Shown: positions 45,507 through 54,257 of the stretch, in pieces | How the letters are laid out: each line of letters opens with the position of its first letter | Numbering within the stretch: position 1 is the stretch's first letter | DNA from: Ornithinimicrobium sufpigmenti | GTDB lineage: Bacteria; Actinomycetota; Actinomycetes; Actinomycetales; Dermatophilaceae | Direction of reading: 5' to 3' | Assembly (NCBI RefSeq): GCF_004322775.1 | Contig: NZ_CP036403.1 | Location: forward strand, 2,790,001-2,854,000 | Length of the DNA: 64,000 nt | Program-made: the position numbers and the translations under genes | The notes under the pieces: generated by a model | What the model saw: only the letters and a program-made list of their open reading frames with translations | Told to the model about the DNA's origin: nothing | The model's database searches: none

Positions 45507-46297
45507 CGTAGGTCGCGCCCCGCCGCCGCTCCGACCCGCACCCGGGTGAGGCCCCGGGTGTGGAAGTGGTGGGCGACGGCATACCCGAGGCGCTGGTAGA
45601 GCTGCACCGCCACCGCGTTGTCGGAGTAGACGCCGAGGGTGGATGCGCCGTGCGCGGCCACCGCACGGCGGGTCAGCTGGGCGGTCAGGCCGGTGCCGAG
45701 ACCGGTGCCGCGCAGGTCGGGCCGCACCACGATGCCCGCCAGGTGGGCCGCCCCTGAGCCCAGGACGTGGATGGCGCCGACGGCGGCCAGCTCGCCCCCG
45801 GCGTCCTCGACGCCGAGCCACAGGCTGGAGTAGCCGCGACCGGGGAAGCCCTCGAACACCGGGTTGTGCCTCCGGCCGAAGGCCTCGATCCGTGCGGCGT
45901 CCATGGCGTCGTCGAGCTCGACCAGGCCGGGCGGCGCCGGCGGCAGGTCGTCGGCCTCGTCGGTCCACATGAACGCCCACGTGCCGCCGGTGCCCGCGCG
46001 CCAACCCGGCGGTGGCGTCAGCTCCCGTCCCGGCGCGGTGGAGAACCACTCCGGGGACGCGTTCAGCTCCTCGGCCCGGGCGGCGAGCGCCGCGAGCGCC
46101 TCCGACTCCACCCCGACGGGCGCACCCGGTGCCACGACCGCCGCACCACCCCAGTGCCCCATCGGCCGCCAGCGCACCAGCGCGGCCCAGCCCAGCGGGC
46201 CGGCGACGGCGAGCATGTCGGCGGGTGCGGCATACCGGAGGAAGGGGTCCCCGGTGCGGTGCAGCAGCGTCGCACGGTCCACAGGTGCCCAGGTCAC
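45503..46297 (-). CDS. GNAT-family N-acetyltransferase
   Basis: 264 residues from GTG 46297. The C-terminal acetyltransferase domain has LAGIVVRPDLRGTGLGTGLTAQL, the acetyl-CoA loop (R-G-T-G-L-G), then GVYSDNAVAVQLYQRLGY, a typical GNAT end. The N-terminal half is a second, degenerate domain. Substrate unknown. GTG was preferred since the longer frame to 46369 adds only low-complexity sequence. Confidence 0.83.
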   Translation of the reverse strand: MTWAPVDRATLLHRTGDPFLRYAAPADMLAVAGPLGWAALVRWRPMGHWGGAAVVAPGAPVGVESEALAALAARAEELNASPEWFSTAPGRELTPPPGWRAGTGGTWAFMWTDEADDLPPAPPGLVELDDAMDAARIEAFGRRHNPVFEGFPGRGYSSLWLGVEDAGGELAAVGAIHVLGSGAAHLAGIVVRPDLRGTGLGTGLTAQLTRRAVAAHGASTLGVYSDNAVAVQLYQRLGYAVAHHFHTRGLTRVRVGAAAGRDLR

Positions 46298-46440
46298 GCG
46301 GTCCAGGATCGCACGCGCCGGGTGGGGTGCCGGCCATCTGGTCCTGTGCGGACCACGGGTGGGTCCCACGCGTGGGTCACGCGCGAGGGTGGGGGTGGGT
46401 CCCCCAGGAAACGTCCGGGATCGCGGCCTAGGGTTGCGCC

Positions 46441-46989
46441 GTGAGTGCCACCGCCAAGCGACTGGGTCTGGAGACCCTGGGCTGGGTCGTCCTGGTCGCC
46501 GGCCTGCTGGCGCTGGTCCTGCCCGGGCCGGGTCTGCTGCTGACCTTCGCCGGGCTGGCCATCCTGTCCACCCAGTACCGCTGGGCCAGGCGGATGATGC
46601 ACCCTGTCCGGGTCAAGGCCTGGCGGGGCGCCGCGGAGGGGGCCCAGACCATCCCCCGGATCCTGCTGTCCGGCCTGGCGGCGTTGGTGCTCCTGGCGGT
46701 GGGGGTGCTGTGGATCGTGCAACCCCCGGCCCCGGGCTGGTGGTCCCTGCCGCAGGCGTGGTGGCTCTTCGGCGGGGTCTCGGTCGGCGTCACGTTCGCC
46801 GTCTCCGCGGTGATCGCGCTGGGGCTGCTGGTCTTCGCCGTCCACCGGTTCTACCGCAAGCCGGACGCGCTCGAGGCGGTCGAGCGGCTCGAGGAGGCCC
46901 ACCGGGCCCGTAGGGCGGCGACGCGCACGGCGCGCAACCGGCTCCGTCGGATGCGCGAGCGGGGCACACCCTGGCGACGGAGCGCGTGA
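46441..46989 (+). CDS. PGPGW-type transmembrane protein (TIGR02611-like)
   Basis: 182 residues. LPGPGLLLTFAGLAILST (about residues 27-45) carries the PGPG motif between the first helices; two more helices lie at about 78-93 and 108-137, and a basic coiled tail ends the protein. The function of the family is unknown. A TAGGGT box (46429-46434) ends 6 nt before the GTG, indicating a leaderless mRNA. Confidence 0.82.
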   Translation: MSATAKRLGLETLGWVVLVAGLLALVLPGPGLLLTFAGLAILSTQYRWARRMMHPVRVKAWRGAAEGAQTIPRILLSGLAALVLLAVGVLWIVQPPAPGWWSLPQAWWLFGGVSVGVTFAVSAVIALGLLVFAVHRFYRKPDALEAVERLEEAHRARRAATRTARNRLRRMRERGTPWRRSA

Positions 46990-47033
46990 CCCCGCCACCG
47001 TGATCCGCCCCGTGGTGGTGCGCCGGCCGTGCC

Positions 47034-47064
47034 TTGACTCTCATCCAGGTCGAGACCTCAGGGT
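47034..47064 (+). promoter_or_regulatory. MerR-type promoter, probably autoregulated and leaderless
   Basis: TTGACT (47034-47039), a 19-bp spacer, and CAGGGT (47059-47064). The spacer contains arms AGGTC and GACCT around GA. The predicted start of transcription falls on the ATG at 47071, so the mRNA would have no leader. The long spacer is what MerR regulators act on. Confidence 0.65.
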
Positions 47065-47070
47065 GGCGCC

Positions 47071-48099
47071 ATGACGACGGACCCTGAGCAGCTGCTCTCC
47101 ATCGGCGAGCTCTCCCGCGCGAGCGGACTGACCGTGAGCGCCCTGCGCTTCTACGACGGCGCCCAGGTCCTGACGCCTGCGTGGGTGGACAGCTGGTCCG
47201 GCTACCGCCGCTACTCCCCCGGGCAGGTGACGGAGGCGCGCATCCTGGCGGGGATGCGCCGGGTGCAGATGCCGGTGGCCGAGATGGCCGCCACGCTGGA
47301 AGCGCTCCGGGGCGGGGATCCGGACAGCGCCCGCGACCTGCTCTCGGCGCACCTGAGACGGCTCGAGGAGGGCCTGGAGGACGCGCGCCGCCAGCTTGCG
47401 CAGCTGCACCATGCGTTGGCCGAGCCAGCACGCCGGGACGCGGCGGCTGACAGGGCGCCTTCGGAGGTGCCTGCTCAGACCCTGCTGGCCATGCTCGCTG
47501 CGGTGCGGCACGCTGCCGGCACCGACCCGGAGCTGCCGGCCCTGAGGAGCGTGCTCATCGAGGTGGGCGAGGAGCTGACGGTCGTGGCCACGGACCGCTT
47601 CCGGATGGTGGTGGCCGGACGCTGGCACCGGGCCGGCGCGGCGGAACCCCAGGTGGGATCGGTGGTGCTGCCGACGGGTGAGGCGGACCGGCTGACCCGC
47701 TGGCTCTCCGGCCGGCACGGCTCGCTCGCCCTCACGGCCCAGGAGCAGCTGCTGGTCGTGCGCTGCGGGGGCGAGGAGCTGCGGCTCGCGGGGCTCGAGG
47801 AGACCTTCCCGGACTACCGCCGTGTGCTGGAGCACGGGGCCCCGCTGCGGCCGCTGCCGGAGGAACAGCTGCGCGCCGCGCTCGACAGGGAGGACGTGGT
47901 GGTGGACCTGGGCGGCGTCCTGGTCGACCGCGGCTTCCTCTGGGAGGCGGTGAGCCATGTGCCCGACTGTCAGGTGCTCCTGCCGGCCGACGGCGTCATC
48001 GCACCCCTCGTCGTCCGCTCCCCCGATGACCTCGACGTGGTGGCGCTCCTCATGCCGCTCGCTCCTGAGCGGTCCTGGCGGAGCCACGACCGGCCATGA
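47071..48099 (+). CDS. MerR-type HTH fused to a DNA polymerase III beta-clamp-like domain
   Basis: 342 residues. Residues about 9-80 are a MerR winged helix (LSIGELSRASGLTVSALRFYD in motif, with SGYRRYSPGQV), then a coiled dimer helix to about 130. The rest resembles DnaN sliding-clamp folds: LRSVLIEVGEELTVVATDRF followed by RMVVAGR is close to the clamp LTLVATDRYRLAV stretch, and a second repeat with FPDYRRVLEHG matches clamp domain 3. There is no Cys metal site in the HTH part. The stop overlaps the next gene (ATGA). A MerR dyad in its own promoter suggests autoregulation. Confidence 0.85.
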   Translation: MTTDPEQLLSIGELSRASGLTVSALRFYDGAQVLTPAWVDSWSGYRRYSPGQVTEARILAGMRRVQMPVAEMAATLEALRGGDPDSARDLLSAHLRRLEEGLEDARRQLAQLHHALAEPARRDAAADRAPSEVPAQTLLAMLAAVRHAAGTDPELPALRSVLIEVGEELTVVATDRFRMVVAGRWHRAGAAEPQVGSVVLPTGEADRLTRWLSGRHGSLALTAQEQLLVVRCGGEELRLAGLEETFPDYRRVLEHGAPLRPLPEEQLRAALDREDVVVDLGGVLVDRGFLWEAVSHVPDCQVLLPADGVIAPLVVRSPDDLDVVALLMPLAPERSWRSHDRP

Positions 48100-48374
48100 G
48101 CGTCCTGATGCACCTGTGCCGCACGTGCGGGCACCGGGCCACCTCGCACGCGGGCAGGGACCGCGGCTACAGCGGGTGCCGGTGCTGCCTCGGCGACGGT
48201 GACGTCGATCCCCGGCCGGTGCTCGTCGACACCTTTGCCAGCCCCTCCGGACGGCTCGAGCCGCTCTACCCGCCCGGGACGGTCTGGAACGCGGGGACCA
48301 TGCACCAGCTCACCCTCTGCGACTGCAGGGCCTGCGGTGCTGAGTACGGGCGGCTCACGGCCTTGTCCGGGTGA
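48096..48374 (+). CDS. Zinc-ribbon-like protein coupled to the MerR-clamp fusion
   Basis: 92 residues with cysteines at CRTCGH (near 8-11), CRCC (near 28-31) and CDCRACG (near 74-79). Paired CxxC and CxCC knuckles suggest a structural zinc site. No catalytic family is recognised. The ATG overlaps the upstream stop by 4 bp, implying that the two proteins are made together. Confidence 0.7.
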   Translation: MSVLMHLCRTCGHRATSHAGRDRGYSGCRCCLGDGDVDPRPVLVDTFASPSGRLEPLYPPGTVWNAGTMHQLTLCDCRACGAEYGRLTALSG

Positions 48375-48390
48375 AAGGCGCCGGCGAGGG

Positions 48391-49923
48391 TCAGTCCGCG
48401 ACCGCGCAGGCTGGGGTCGCCACCTCGCGTGGCGGGGGCGCCCCCACGGTGGGTATGCCGAGGCTCACCGTCGGCTTGCGGACCGCCCCCGGGGTGGCGC
48501 CCTCCTGCAGCGCGGCCCAGGCGTCCCCACCGCGGGTGCGGCGCACGGCATACACCCCGCCCTGGACGCCGGAGTCGGCGATGAGGTGGTGGGGGGCCCC
48601 GTAGGTCACCTGGACGGTCACCGCGTCGCCGGGCCGCGGACGCTCCGCCCCCTCGGGGACGGCGAAGTGCACGAGACGGTTGTCGCGGGCCCGGCCCGAC
48701 ATACGCTCGGTCTCGGCGTCCTTGCGGCCCTCCCCCGGCGCCACGAGCACCTCGACCTCGCGGCCCTCGAGCTCGCGGTTGCCGGCCCAGGAGACCTCCT
48801 CCTGCACCGCGATGAGCCGGTCGAAGCGCTCCTGGACGACGGCCTTGGGCACCTGGTCGTCCATCTCGGCCGCGGGGGTGCCGGGGCGGATGGAGTACTG
48901 GAAGGTGAAGGCGCTGGAGAACCGGCTGGCACGGACGACGTCCAGGGTGTCCTGGAAGTCCTCCTCGGTCTCCCCCGGGAAGCCGACGATGAGATCGGTG
49001 GTGATCGCCGCGTGGGGGATCTGCTCCCGGACGCGGTCCAGGATGCCGAGGAACCTGGCCGACCGGTAGGAGCGGCGCATCGCCTTCAGGACGCGGTCGG
49101 AGCCGGACTGCAGCGGCATGTGCAGGCTCGGCATGACGTTGGGGGTCTCAGCCATGGCGGCGATGACGTCGTCGGTGAAGGCCGCCGGGTGCGGGCTGGT
49201 GAAGCGCACGCGCTCCAGGCCCTCGACCTCGCCGCAGGCCCGCAGCAGCTTGCCGAAGGCCAGCCGGTCGCCGAACTCCACGCCGTAGGTGTTGACGTTC
49301 TGCCCCAGCAGGGTGATCTCGACCACGCCCTGCGCGACGAGCGCCTCGACCTCGGCCAGGATCTCGCCGGGGCGACGGTCCTTCTCCTTGCCGCGCAGCG
49401 CGGGCACGATGCAGAAGGTGCAGGTGTTGTTGCAGCCCACCGAGATCGACACCCAGCCGGAGTAGGCGGAGTCGCGTCGGGTCGGCAGGGTGGAGGGGAA
49501 GGTCTCCAGCGCCTCCAGGATCTCCACCTCGGCCGCCCTGTTGTGCCGGGCGCGGTCCAGCAGCGCCGGCAGTGAGCCGACGTTGTGGGTGCCGAAGACG
49601 ACGTCGACCCAGGGGGCCCGCTCGACGATGGTGGAGCGGTCCTTCTGCGCCAGGCACCCGCCGACGGCGATCTGCAGGTCGGGGTTCTTCAGCTTGGCCG
49701 GGCGCAGCTGACCCAGGTTGCCGTAGAGCTTGTTGGCGGCGTTCTCGCGCACCGCGCAGGTGTTGAAGACGACCACGTCGGCCACCTCGGGGCGCTGCGC
49801 CGGTGGCAGGCTCGCGAGGTCGGTGTAGCCGGCCGTCTCCAGGAGCCCGGCCAGGCGCTCGGAGTCGTGCACGTTCATCTGGCACCCGTGGGTGCGCACG
49901 TCATACGTCTTGGTGGTGGTCAT
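48391..49923 (-). CDS. miaB: tRNA-2-methylthio-N6-isopentenyladenosine synthase
   Basis: 510 residues, a radical-SAM methylthiotransferase acting on A37 of tRNA. An N-terminal UPF0004 domain has THGCQMN and C in [10 protein letters not shown] and GGCLAQ, the auxiliary cluster ligands. The radical-SAM motif is GCNNTCTFC, giving the CxxxCxxC cysteines. A C-terminal TRAM domain (about 390-460) follows. ATG 49923 has AGAGGGG close by and a TACCCT box 9 nt upstream. The C-terminal tail beyond TRAM is longer than usual and Pro/Ala-rich. Confidence 0.95.
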   Translation of the reverse strand: MTTTKTYDVRTHGCQMNVHDSERLAGLLETAGYTDLASLPPAQRPEVADVVVFNTCAVRENAANKLYGNLGQLRPAKLKNPDLQIAVGGCLAQKDRSTIVERAPWVDVVFGTHNVGSLPALLDRARHNRAAEVEILEALETFPSTLPTRRDSAYSGWVSISVGCNNTCTFCIVPALRGKEKDRRPGEILAEVEALVAQGVVEITLLGQNVNTYGVEFGDRLAFGKLLRACGEVEGLERVRFTSPHPAAFTDDVIAAMAETPNVMPSLHMPLQSGSDRVLKAMRRSYRSARFLGILDRVREQIPHAAITTDLIVGFPGETEEDFQDTLDVVRASRFSSAFTFQYSIRPGTPAAEMDDQVPKAVVQERFDRLIAVQEEVSWAGNRELEGREVEVLVAPGEGRKDAETERMSGRARDNRLVHFAVPEGAERPRPGDAVTVQVTYGAPHHLIADSGVQGGVYAVRRTRGGDAWAALQEGATPGAVRKPTVSLGIPTVGAPPPREVATPACAVAD

Positions 49924-49930
49924 CGCCCCT

Positions 49931-50680
49931 CTAGGGTACGTGGTCACCCACCGGCAGCCGGCCGCCGACGAGGGGCGGGACGGCGACGGCGAGCAGCAGC
50001 ACGGCCGGCACCAGCAGCACCGGGAAACCGACCGCCAGGTAGCCCAGGGCACCGAGCACCCCGCCGACGAAGAAGAGGGCGACGAGGGTGGAGAGCATCA
50101 GCAGCTTGCGGAGGTCGCCCCGGACCGGATCGGGGTCGCCCGCACGCTTGAGGTAGGTCATCTTGCCGAGCTCGATCCCGATGTCGGTGACCATGCCGGT
50201 GATGTGTGTGGTGCGGATGGTCGCGTCGGAGACCTTGGTGATCAGGGCGTTCTGCTGCCCCATGACGAAGCCCAGGGTGGCCACGATCAGCCACTCCCGG
50301 TGCACCCAGGTCACCTCCTCGGCCAGGGCGCCGACGATGAGGATCAGGACCGCCTCGACGAAGAGCACGAGGGCGAAGCGGTCCCGGCGGTGCCGCCGCC
50401 TGGCCCAGTTGAACTGGTGCGCGCAGGCCATCGCGCCCAGGACGAAGGCGACCAGGGCGACCAGACCGAACAGGACCAGGTGGGTGCCGCCGAGGACGAG
50501 CTGGTCGGCCACCGTCGCCACGATGCCGGTCATGTGGGAGGTGTAGAAGCCGACCGCCACGAAGCCGACGGAGTTGAGCGCCCCGGCCACCCAGGCCAGC
50601 AGATAGGCCAGGTGCCGGTTGGTCCGCTCGTCCCGCTCCCCGGCGGCGAGCCGCAGCACGTGCGGCAGGTGGCCGCTCAC
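49931..50680 (-). CDS. YoaK-family (DUF1275) membrane protein
   Basis: 249 residues from GTG 50680, which overlaps the TauE gene stop (GTGA). Six helices; [18 protein letters not shown] and [23 protein letters not shown], in motif form, are family hallmarks. Function unproven; sometimes called a small-molecule permease. Confidence 0.85.
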   Translation of the reverse strand: MSGHLPHVLRLAAGERDERTNRHLAYLLAWVAGALNSVGFVAVGFYTSHMTGIVATVADQLVLGGTHLVLFGLVALVAFVLGAMACAHQFNWARRRHRRDRFALVLFVEAVLILIVGALAEEVTWVHREWLIVATLGFVMGQQNALITKVSDATIRTTHITGMVTDIGIELGKMTYLKRAGDPDPVRGDLRKLLMLSTLVALFFVGGVLGALGYLAVGFPVLLVPAVLLLAVAVPPLVGGRLPVGDHVP

Positions 50681-51429
50681 GACACCAGGCCCAGCACACC
50701 GCGGACGAGCGCCACGACACCGCCGGCCATGGCGACGGTGAGGGCGACGGTGCGGGCTGCGCGCAGGCTCACGCGCCTGGCCAGCACCGTCCCGGCGCCG
50801 ATGCCGACCGGGACCGCAGCCACCGCGACCACCCAGGCCCCCCACGGCACGAGGTCGGCCGGAGGGGTGGCGCCGGCCAGTGCCTTGGTGATGATCGAGG
50901 CGCCGTTGGCCATCAGGAAGACCGGCTGCAGCGTCGCCGCGAACGAACGGTGGTCCCACCGGGAGGCGACGGCGTACACGGTCATCGCCGGGCCCGCGAC
51001 CCCCGCCGTGGTGTTCATGAACCCGGCCAGCGCACCCGAGGTCAGCGCCGGCAGCCGGCCGGTGGCGTTGAGATGGCGCTGCAGGCCCAGGGCAGCCGCG
51101 ATCGCCACCAGGACCGTCGTGCCGAGCACGGTGTCGAGCACGGCGGTGTCCGCGGTGCGGACCACCAGGGCCCCGACGACCGACCCGACGAGCAGCAGCG
51201 GCGCCACGCCGCGGAACCTGCGCCAGTCGATGTCCCGGCGCAGCACCACGGTGAGCACGAGCGCGGCGGTCACGGCGGCGACGTTGCTCAGGGTCACCCC
51301 GGCGACCGGACCGAGCACGAGGGAGAGCGTCGGGGCCGACACCAGGCCCATCCCCATGCCGGAGACCCGCTGCAGCACGGCGCCGAGGACGACGCACCCG
51401 AGCACGAGGAGCAGGATCGACCAGGCCAC
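50677..51429 (-). CDS. Sulfite exporter TauE/SafE-family permease
   Basis: 250 residues, about eight helices. GAVLQRVSGMGMGLVSAPTLS and the mid-protein GALAGFMNTTAGVAGPAMTVY repeat fit TauE/SafE. Members move sulfur-containing anions. It shares an operon with the YoaK-like gene (4-bp overlap); the substrate cannot be named. Start GTG. Confidence 0.85.
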   Translation of the reverse strand: MAWSILLLVLGCVVLGAVLQRVSGMGMGLVSAPTLSLVLGPVAGVTLSNVAAVTAALVLTVVLRRDIDWRRFRGVAPLLLVGSVVGALVVRTADTAVLDTVLGTTVLVAIAAALGLQRHLNATGRLPALTSGALAGFMNTTAGVAGPAMTVYAVASRWDHRSFAATLQPVFLMANGASIITKALAGATPPADLVPWGAWVVAVAAVPVGIGAGTVLARRVSLRAARTVALTVAMAGGVVALVRGVLGLVS

Positions 51430-51530
51430 CGGGACAGTGTGGCTGACGCGACGTCTGCCCGCGTCGTGGGGCCTTCGGCAGAGGGCTAGGGTGAAGGCAC
51501 GACAGTCACCGCGCGCAAAGGAGCAGCGTC

Positions 51531-52085
51531 ATGAGCGACCAGGCCGACCGCGAGACCATGGGTGATGAGTTCGGTGTCTACAGCGTGGACGCGGAGGACC
51601 AGCTGCAGCCCGGCGACACCCTCGACGGCGACGGGGACGTGCTGGACCGGGGCTTCCGGGTCGGTGACCGCTACCAGTCCTCCACCGCGTACTCCGACTC
51701 CGAGGAGACGATCGACGTGCGCGTGCGCCAGGAGGAGGAGGACCCTTCCACGGCCTACGGCGCACCGCGCGACGAGTCCGGGATGGCGGCCGAGGACGAC
51801 GGCTGGATCGGCGGAGACGACCCCGACGCGATCCGGGCCGAGCTGGACTACTACGGCAGCGACCAGCGGCGGGTCGGGCGCATCGTCGCCCCGGACGAGG
51901 GACGTTTCCCTGACCGGGAGGCACGGCTCATCGCGCGCGAGGGCCAGGCGACCAGCTGGGACTCCCCGGAGGAGTCGGCGATGCACTACGTCGACGATGT
52001 CGACGACGACGAACTGGCCGGTGAGGACGAGCTGACCGAGGTGGAGTGGGACCCGCGGGCGGTGCTCCTCGACGAGGAGCAGTGA
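51531..52085 (+). CDS. DUF5709-family acidic protein
   Basis: 184 residues, very acidic. EDQLQPGDTLDGDGDVLDRGF matches the DUF5709 opening in outline, and further Asp/Glu-rich segments (EETIDVRVRQEEEDP) follow. No enzyme motif, no membrane segment. Function unknown; common in actinobacteria. AAAGGAG precedes the ATG, and a TAGGGT box (51487-51492) lies 38 nt upstream. Confidence 0.85.
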   Translation: MSDQADRETMGDEFGVYSVDAEDQLQPGDTLDGDGDVLDRGFRVGDRYQSSTAYSDSEETIDVRVRQEEEDPSTAYGAPRDESGMAAEDDGWIGGDDPDAIRAELDYYGSDQRRVGRIVAPDEGRFPDREARLIAREGQATSWDSPEESAMHYVDDVDDDELAGEDELTEVEWDPRAVLLDEEQ

Positions 52086-52116
52086 GCAGCGGGCCCACCG
52101 CCCGAGCGGCGCCCGA

Positions 52117-52133
52117 CACGGGGCTTCCCCGTG
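52117..52133. terminator. Hairpin between convergent DUF5709 and recX genes
   Basis: CACGGGG-CTT-CCCCGTG, a 7-bp perfect stem with a 3-nt loop, lies in the 66-bp gap where the two genes meet. It could terminate transcription in both directions. Confidence 0.55.
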
Positions 52134-52151
52134 CGGCCCTCGACCGACCTG

Positions 52152-52832
52152 TCAGTCCCGGGCGTGCTCGGGCAGGTCGTCCAACGCCTCACGGATGACC
52201 TGGTAGGCCACGCCCGGCGCGTAGCCCTTACGGGCCAGGAACCCGGCCAGGCGCCGGGTCTGCACCTCCCGGTCGAGCCCGGTCATGGTGCGCAGCCGCC
52301 GAGCCACGAGCGCTCGGGCCGCCTCCTTCTCCTGGTCGGGAGGGATCTCCCCCAGGGCCGCGTTCACCAGGTGGTCGGCGACGCCCTTGGTGCGCAGCTC
52401 GTGGCGCAGGGCGCCGGCCGCCAGCCCCTTGGTCTCCTGGCGGGAGCGCACCCACATCTCGGCGAAGGCCTCGTCGTCCACCAGCCCGACCGAGGTCATC
52501 CGGTCCAGCACCCGGGCCGCGACCTGGGGATCGCAGCCCTTCTCCCGCAGCTTGTCCTCCAGCTGGCGCCGGGTGCGTGGGCCCATCGACAGCTGACGCA
52601 GCACGATCTTGCGCGCGACATCGTGCGGGTCGGGCGCCGACGCCTGGTGCCGGCCACCGGGAACCCCCGCGGGAGCGCCCGGTGGGGCGTCACCAGAGCC
52701 ACGAGCGCCTGGCTGGTGCCCGCCCTCGGCACCGGCCCTGGCCCCGGCCGGCCGCAGGCCGGACGCGGCGGCGGCCGCCTCCGCGGCCGCCAGCGCCTCC
52801 CGAGCTGCAGACAGCCGGTCTGCGCCGCCCAT
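52152..52832 (-). CDS. recX: Regulatory protein RecX
   Basis: 226 residues. A long Ala/Gly-rich N-terminus (1-60) precedes three tandem three-helix repeats (about 65-220), e.g. RKIVLRQLSMGPRTRRQLEDKL, and VDDEAFAEMWVRSR. It binds RecA filaments and limits recombination. The ATG shares one base with the recA stop (TGATG), so it is coupled to recA. Confidence 0.93.
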   Translation of the reverse strand: MGGADRLSAAREALAAAEAAAAASGLRPAGARAGAEGGHQPGARGSGDAPPGAPAGVPGGRHQASAPDPHDVARKIVLRQLSMGPRTRRQLEDKLREKGCDPQVAARVLDRMTSVGLVDDEAFAEMWVRSRQETKGLAAGALRHELRTKGVADHLVNAALGEIPPDQEKEAARALVARRLRTMTGLDREVQTRRLAGFLARKGYAPGVAYQVIREALDDLPEHARD

Positions 52833-53923
52833 CAGAAGTCGACCGAGACCTCACCGGTGACCGGGTCCACCCCGGCCGGGAGGTCGTCGGTGGGCGTCGG
52901 GACGCCGATCCCGAGCTTGGTCTTGATCTTGCGGTCGATCTCGTCGGCCAGGTCGGGGTTGTCCTTGAGGAACTGTCGGGCGTTCTCCTTGCCCTGCCCC
53001 ATCTGCTCGCCCTCGTAGGTGTACCAGGCGCCCGACTTGCGCACGAAGCCGTGCTCCACGCCCATGTCGATCAGGCCACCCTCTCGGGAGATCCCGTGGC
53101 CGTAGAGGATGTCGAACTCCGCCTGCTTGAACGGCGGGGACACCTTGTTCTTGACGATCTTGGCGCGGGTGCGGTTGCCGACCGCGTCGGTGCCGTCCTT
53201 GAGGGTCTCGATGCGGCGCACGTCGATGCGCACCGAGGCGTAGAACTTCAGCGCCTTGCCACCGGTGGTGGTCTCCGGGGAGCCGAACATCACGCCGATC
53301 TTCTCGCGCAGCTGGTTGATGAAGATCGCGGTCGTGCCGGTGGAGCTCAGCGCGCCGGTGATCTTGCGCAGCGCCTGGCTCATCAGCCGGGCCTGCAGAC
53401 CGACGTGGCTGTCACCCATCTCGCCCTCGATCTCCGCGCGCGGGACCAGGGCGGCGACCGAATCGATGACGATGATGTCCAGGGCGCCGGACCGGATCAG
53501 CATGTCGGCGATCTCCAGCGCCTGCTCGCCGGTGTCCGGCTGGCTGACCAGCAGCGCGTCGGTGTCCACACCCAGCTTCTTGGCGTACTCCGGATCCAGC
53601 GCGTGCTCGGCGTCGATGAAGGCCGCGATGCCGCCAGCCTTCTGGGCGCTGGCCACGGCATGGAGCGCGACCGTCGTCTTGCCGCTGGACTCCGGGCCGT
53701 AGATCTCCACCACGCGTCCGCGGGGCAGGCCACCCACGCCCAGCGCGACGTCGAGGGCGATGGCGCCGGTGGGGATCACCTGGATCGGCGGCCGCTCCTC
53801 GTCACCGAGGCGCATGACCGAGCCCTTGCCGTGCTGCTTCTCGATCTGCGCCATCACGGTGTCCAGCGCCCGCAGCTTGTTGTCGCTGCCCGCTGCCTGC
53901 GGGTTCCTCGTGGCCTGTGCCAT
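52832..53923 (-). CDS. recA: Recombinase RecA
   Basis: 363 residues, full length with no intein. Walker A is GPESSGKT (76-83), Walker [10 protein letters not shown], and loop L2 [22 protein letters not shown] in outline. It binds single-stranded DNA, catalyses strand exchange and triggers LexA cleavage. A near-consensus SOS box (54113-54128) and a DnaA box (54069-54077) lie upstream. Confidence 0.98.
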   Translation of the reverse strand: MAQATRNPQAAGSDNKLRALDTVMAQIEKQHGKGSVMRLGDEERPPIQVIPTGAIALDVALGVGGLPRGRVVEIYGPESSGKTTVALHAVASAQKAGGIAAFIDAEHALDPEYAKKLGVDTDALLVSQPDTGEQALEIADMLIRSGALDIIVIDSVAALVPRAEIEGEMGDSHVGLQARLMSQALRKITGALSSTGTTAIFINQLREKIGVMFGSPETTTGGKALKFYASVRIDVRRIETLKDGTDAVGNRTRAKIVKNKVSPPFKQAEFDILYGHGISREGGLIDMGVEHGFVRKSGAWYTYEGEQMGQGKENARQFLKDNPDLADEIDRKIKTKLGIGVPTPTDDLPAGVDPVTGEVSVDF

Positions 53924-54068
53924 TGCCTGCTCCTCTACGTCTCGTGGGGTGAGCGCGCCTACCTGCGACCGACCTCGGTGCCGCCCCCCGTGCGAGGGAC
54001 GCGTTCACCGCCGTCCAGTCAGACGCTAGATGCCCGGACCGACAGACCCGGTCCGACCGCCCCGATCC

Positions 54069-54077
54069 TGTGGATAA
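54069..54077 (-). promoter_or_regulatory. Consensus DnaA box in recA leader region
   Basis: TTATCCACA on the minus strand, identical to the box at 41193. It lies downstream of the presumed recA start of transcription, where bound DnaA could act as a roadblock. Confidence 0.5.
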
Positions 54078-54112
54078 CCCGGGACGGAATGGACATCTGG
54101 GGCCCAGCGTAC

Positions 54113-54128
54113 TCGCACCTGTGTACGA
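54113..54128 (-). promoter_or_regulatory. SOS (LexA) box of recA
   Basis: TCGCAC-CTGT-GTACGA matches the actinobacterial consensus TCGAAC-N4-GTTCGA at 10 of 12 fixed positions, the two mismatches being symmetric. A TACGCT -10-like box overlaps its downstream edge on the recA side, so bound LexA would block the promoter. Confidence 0.7.
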
Positions 54129-54257
54129 GGGCGGCGCGACACGCCGCCTGCAGGAGTGGACAGGTGAGCGGGACCTGTGATGGGACGACGCCGCGACGAC
54201 AAGGGTCGCCTGCGGACAGGGAGCCGCCGGACACCCCCGGAACGTCAGCCGGACCGG

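Larger units (their letters stand above)
53924..54257. other. recA upstream region
   Basis: 334 bp without a gene. It holds the recA ribosome site next to the start, a DnaA box (54069-54077), a TACGCT -10-like hexamer (minus strand, 54106-54111) and an SOS box (54113-54128). A transcript starting there would have a leader of about 180 nt. Confidence 0.6.
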
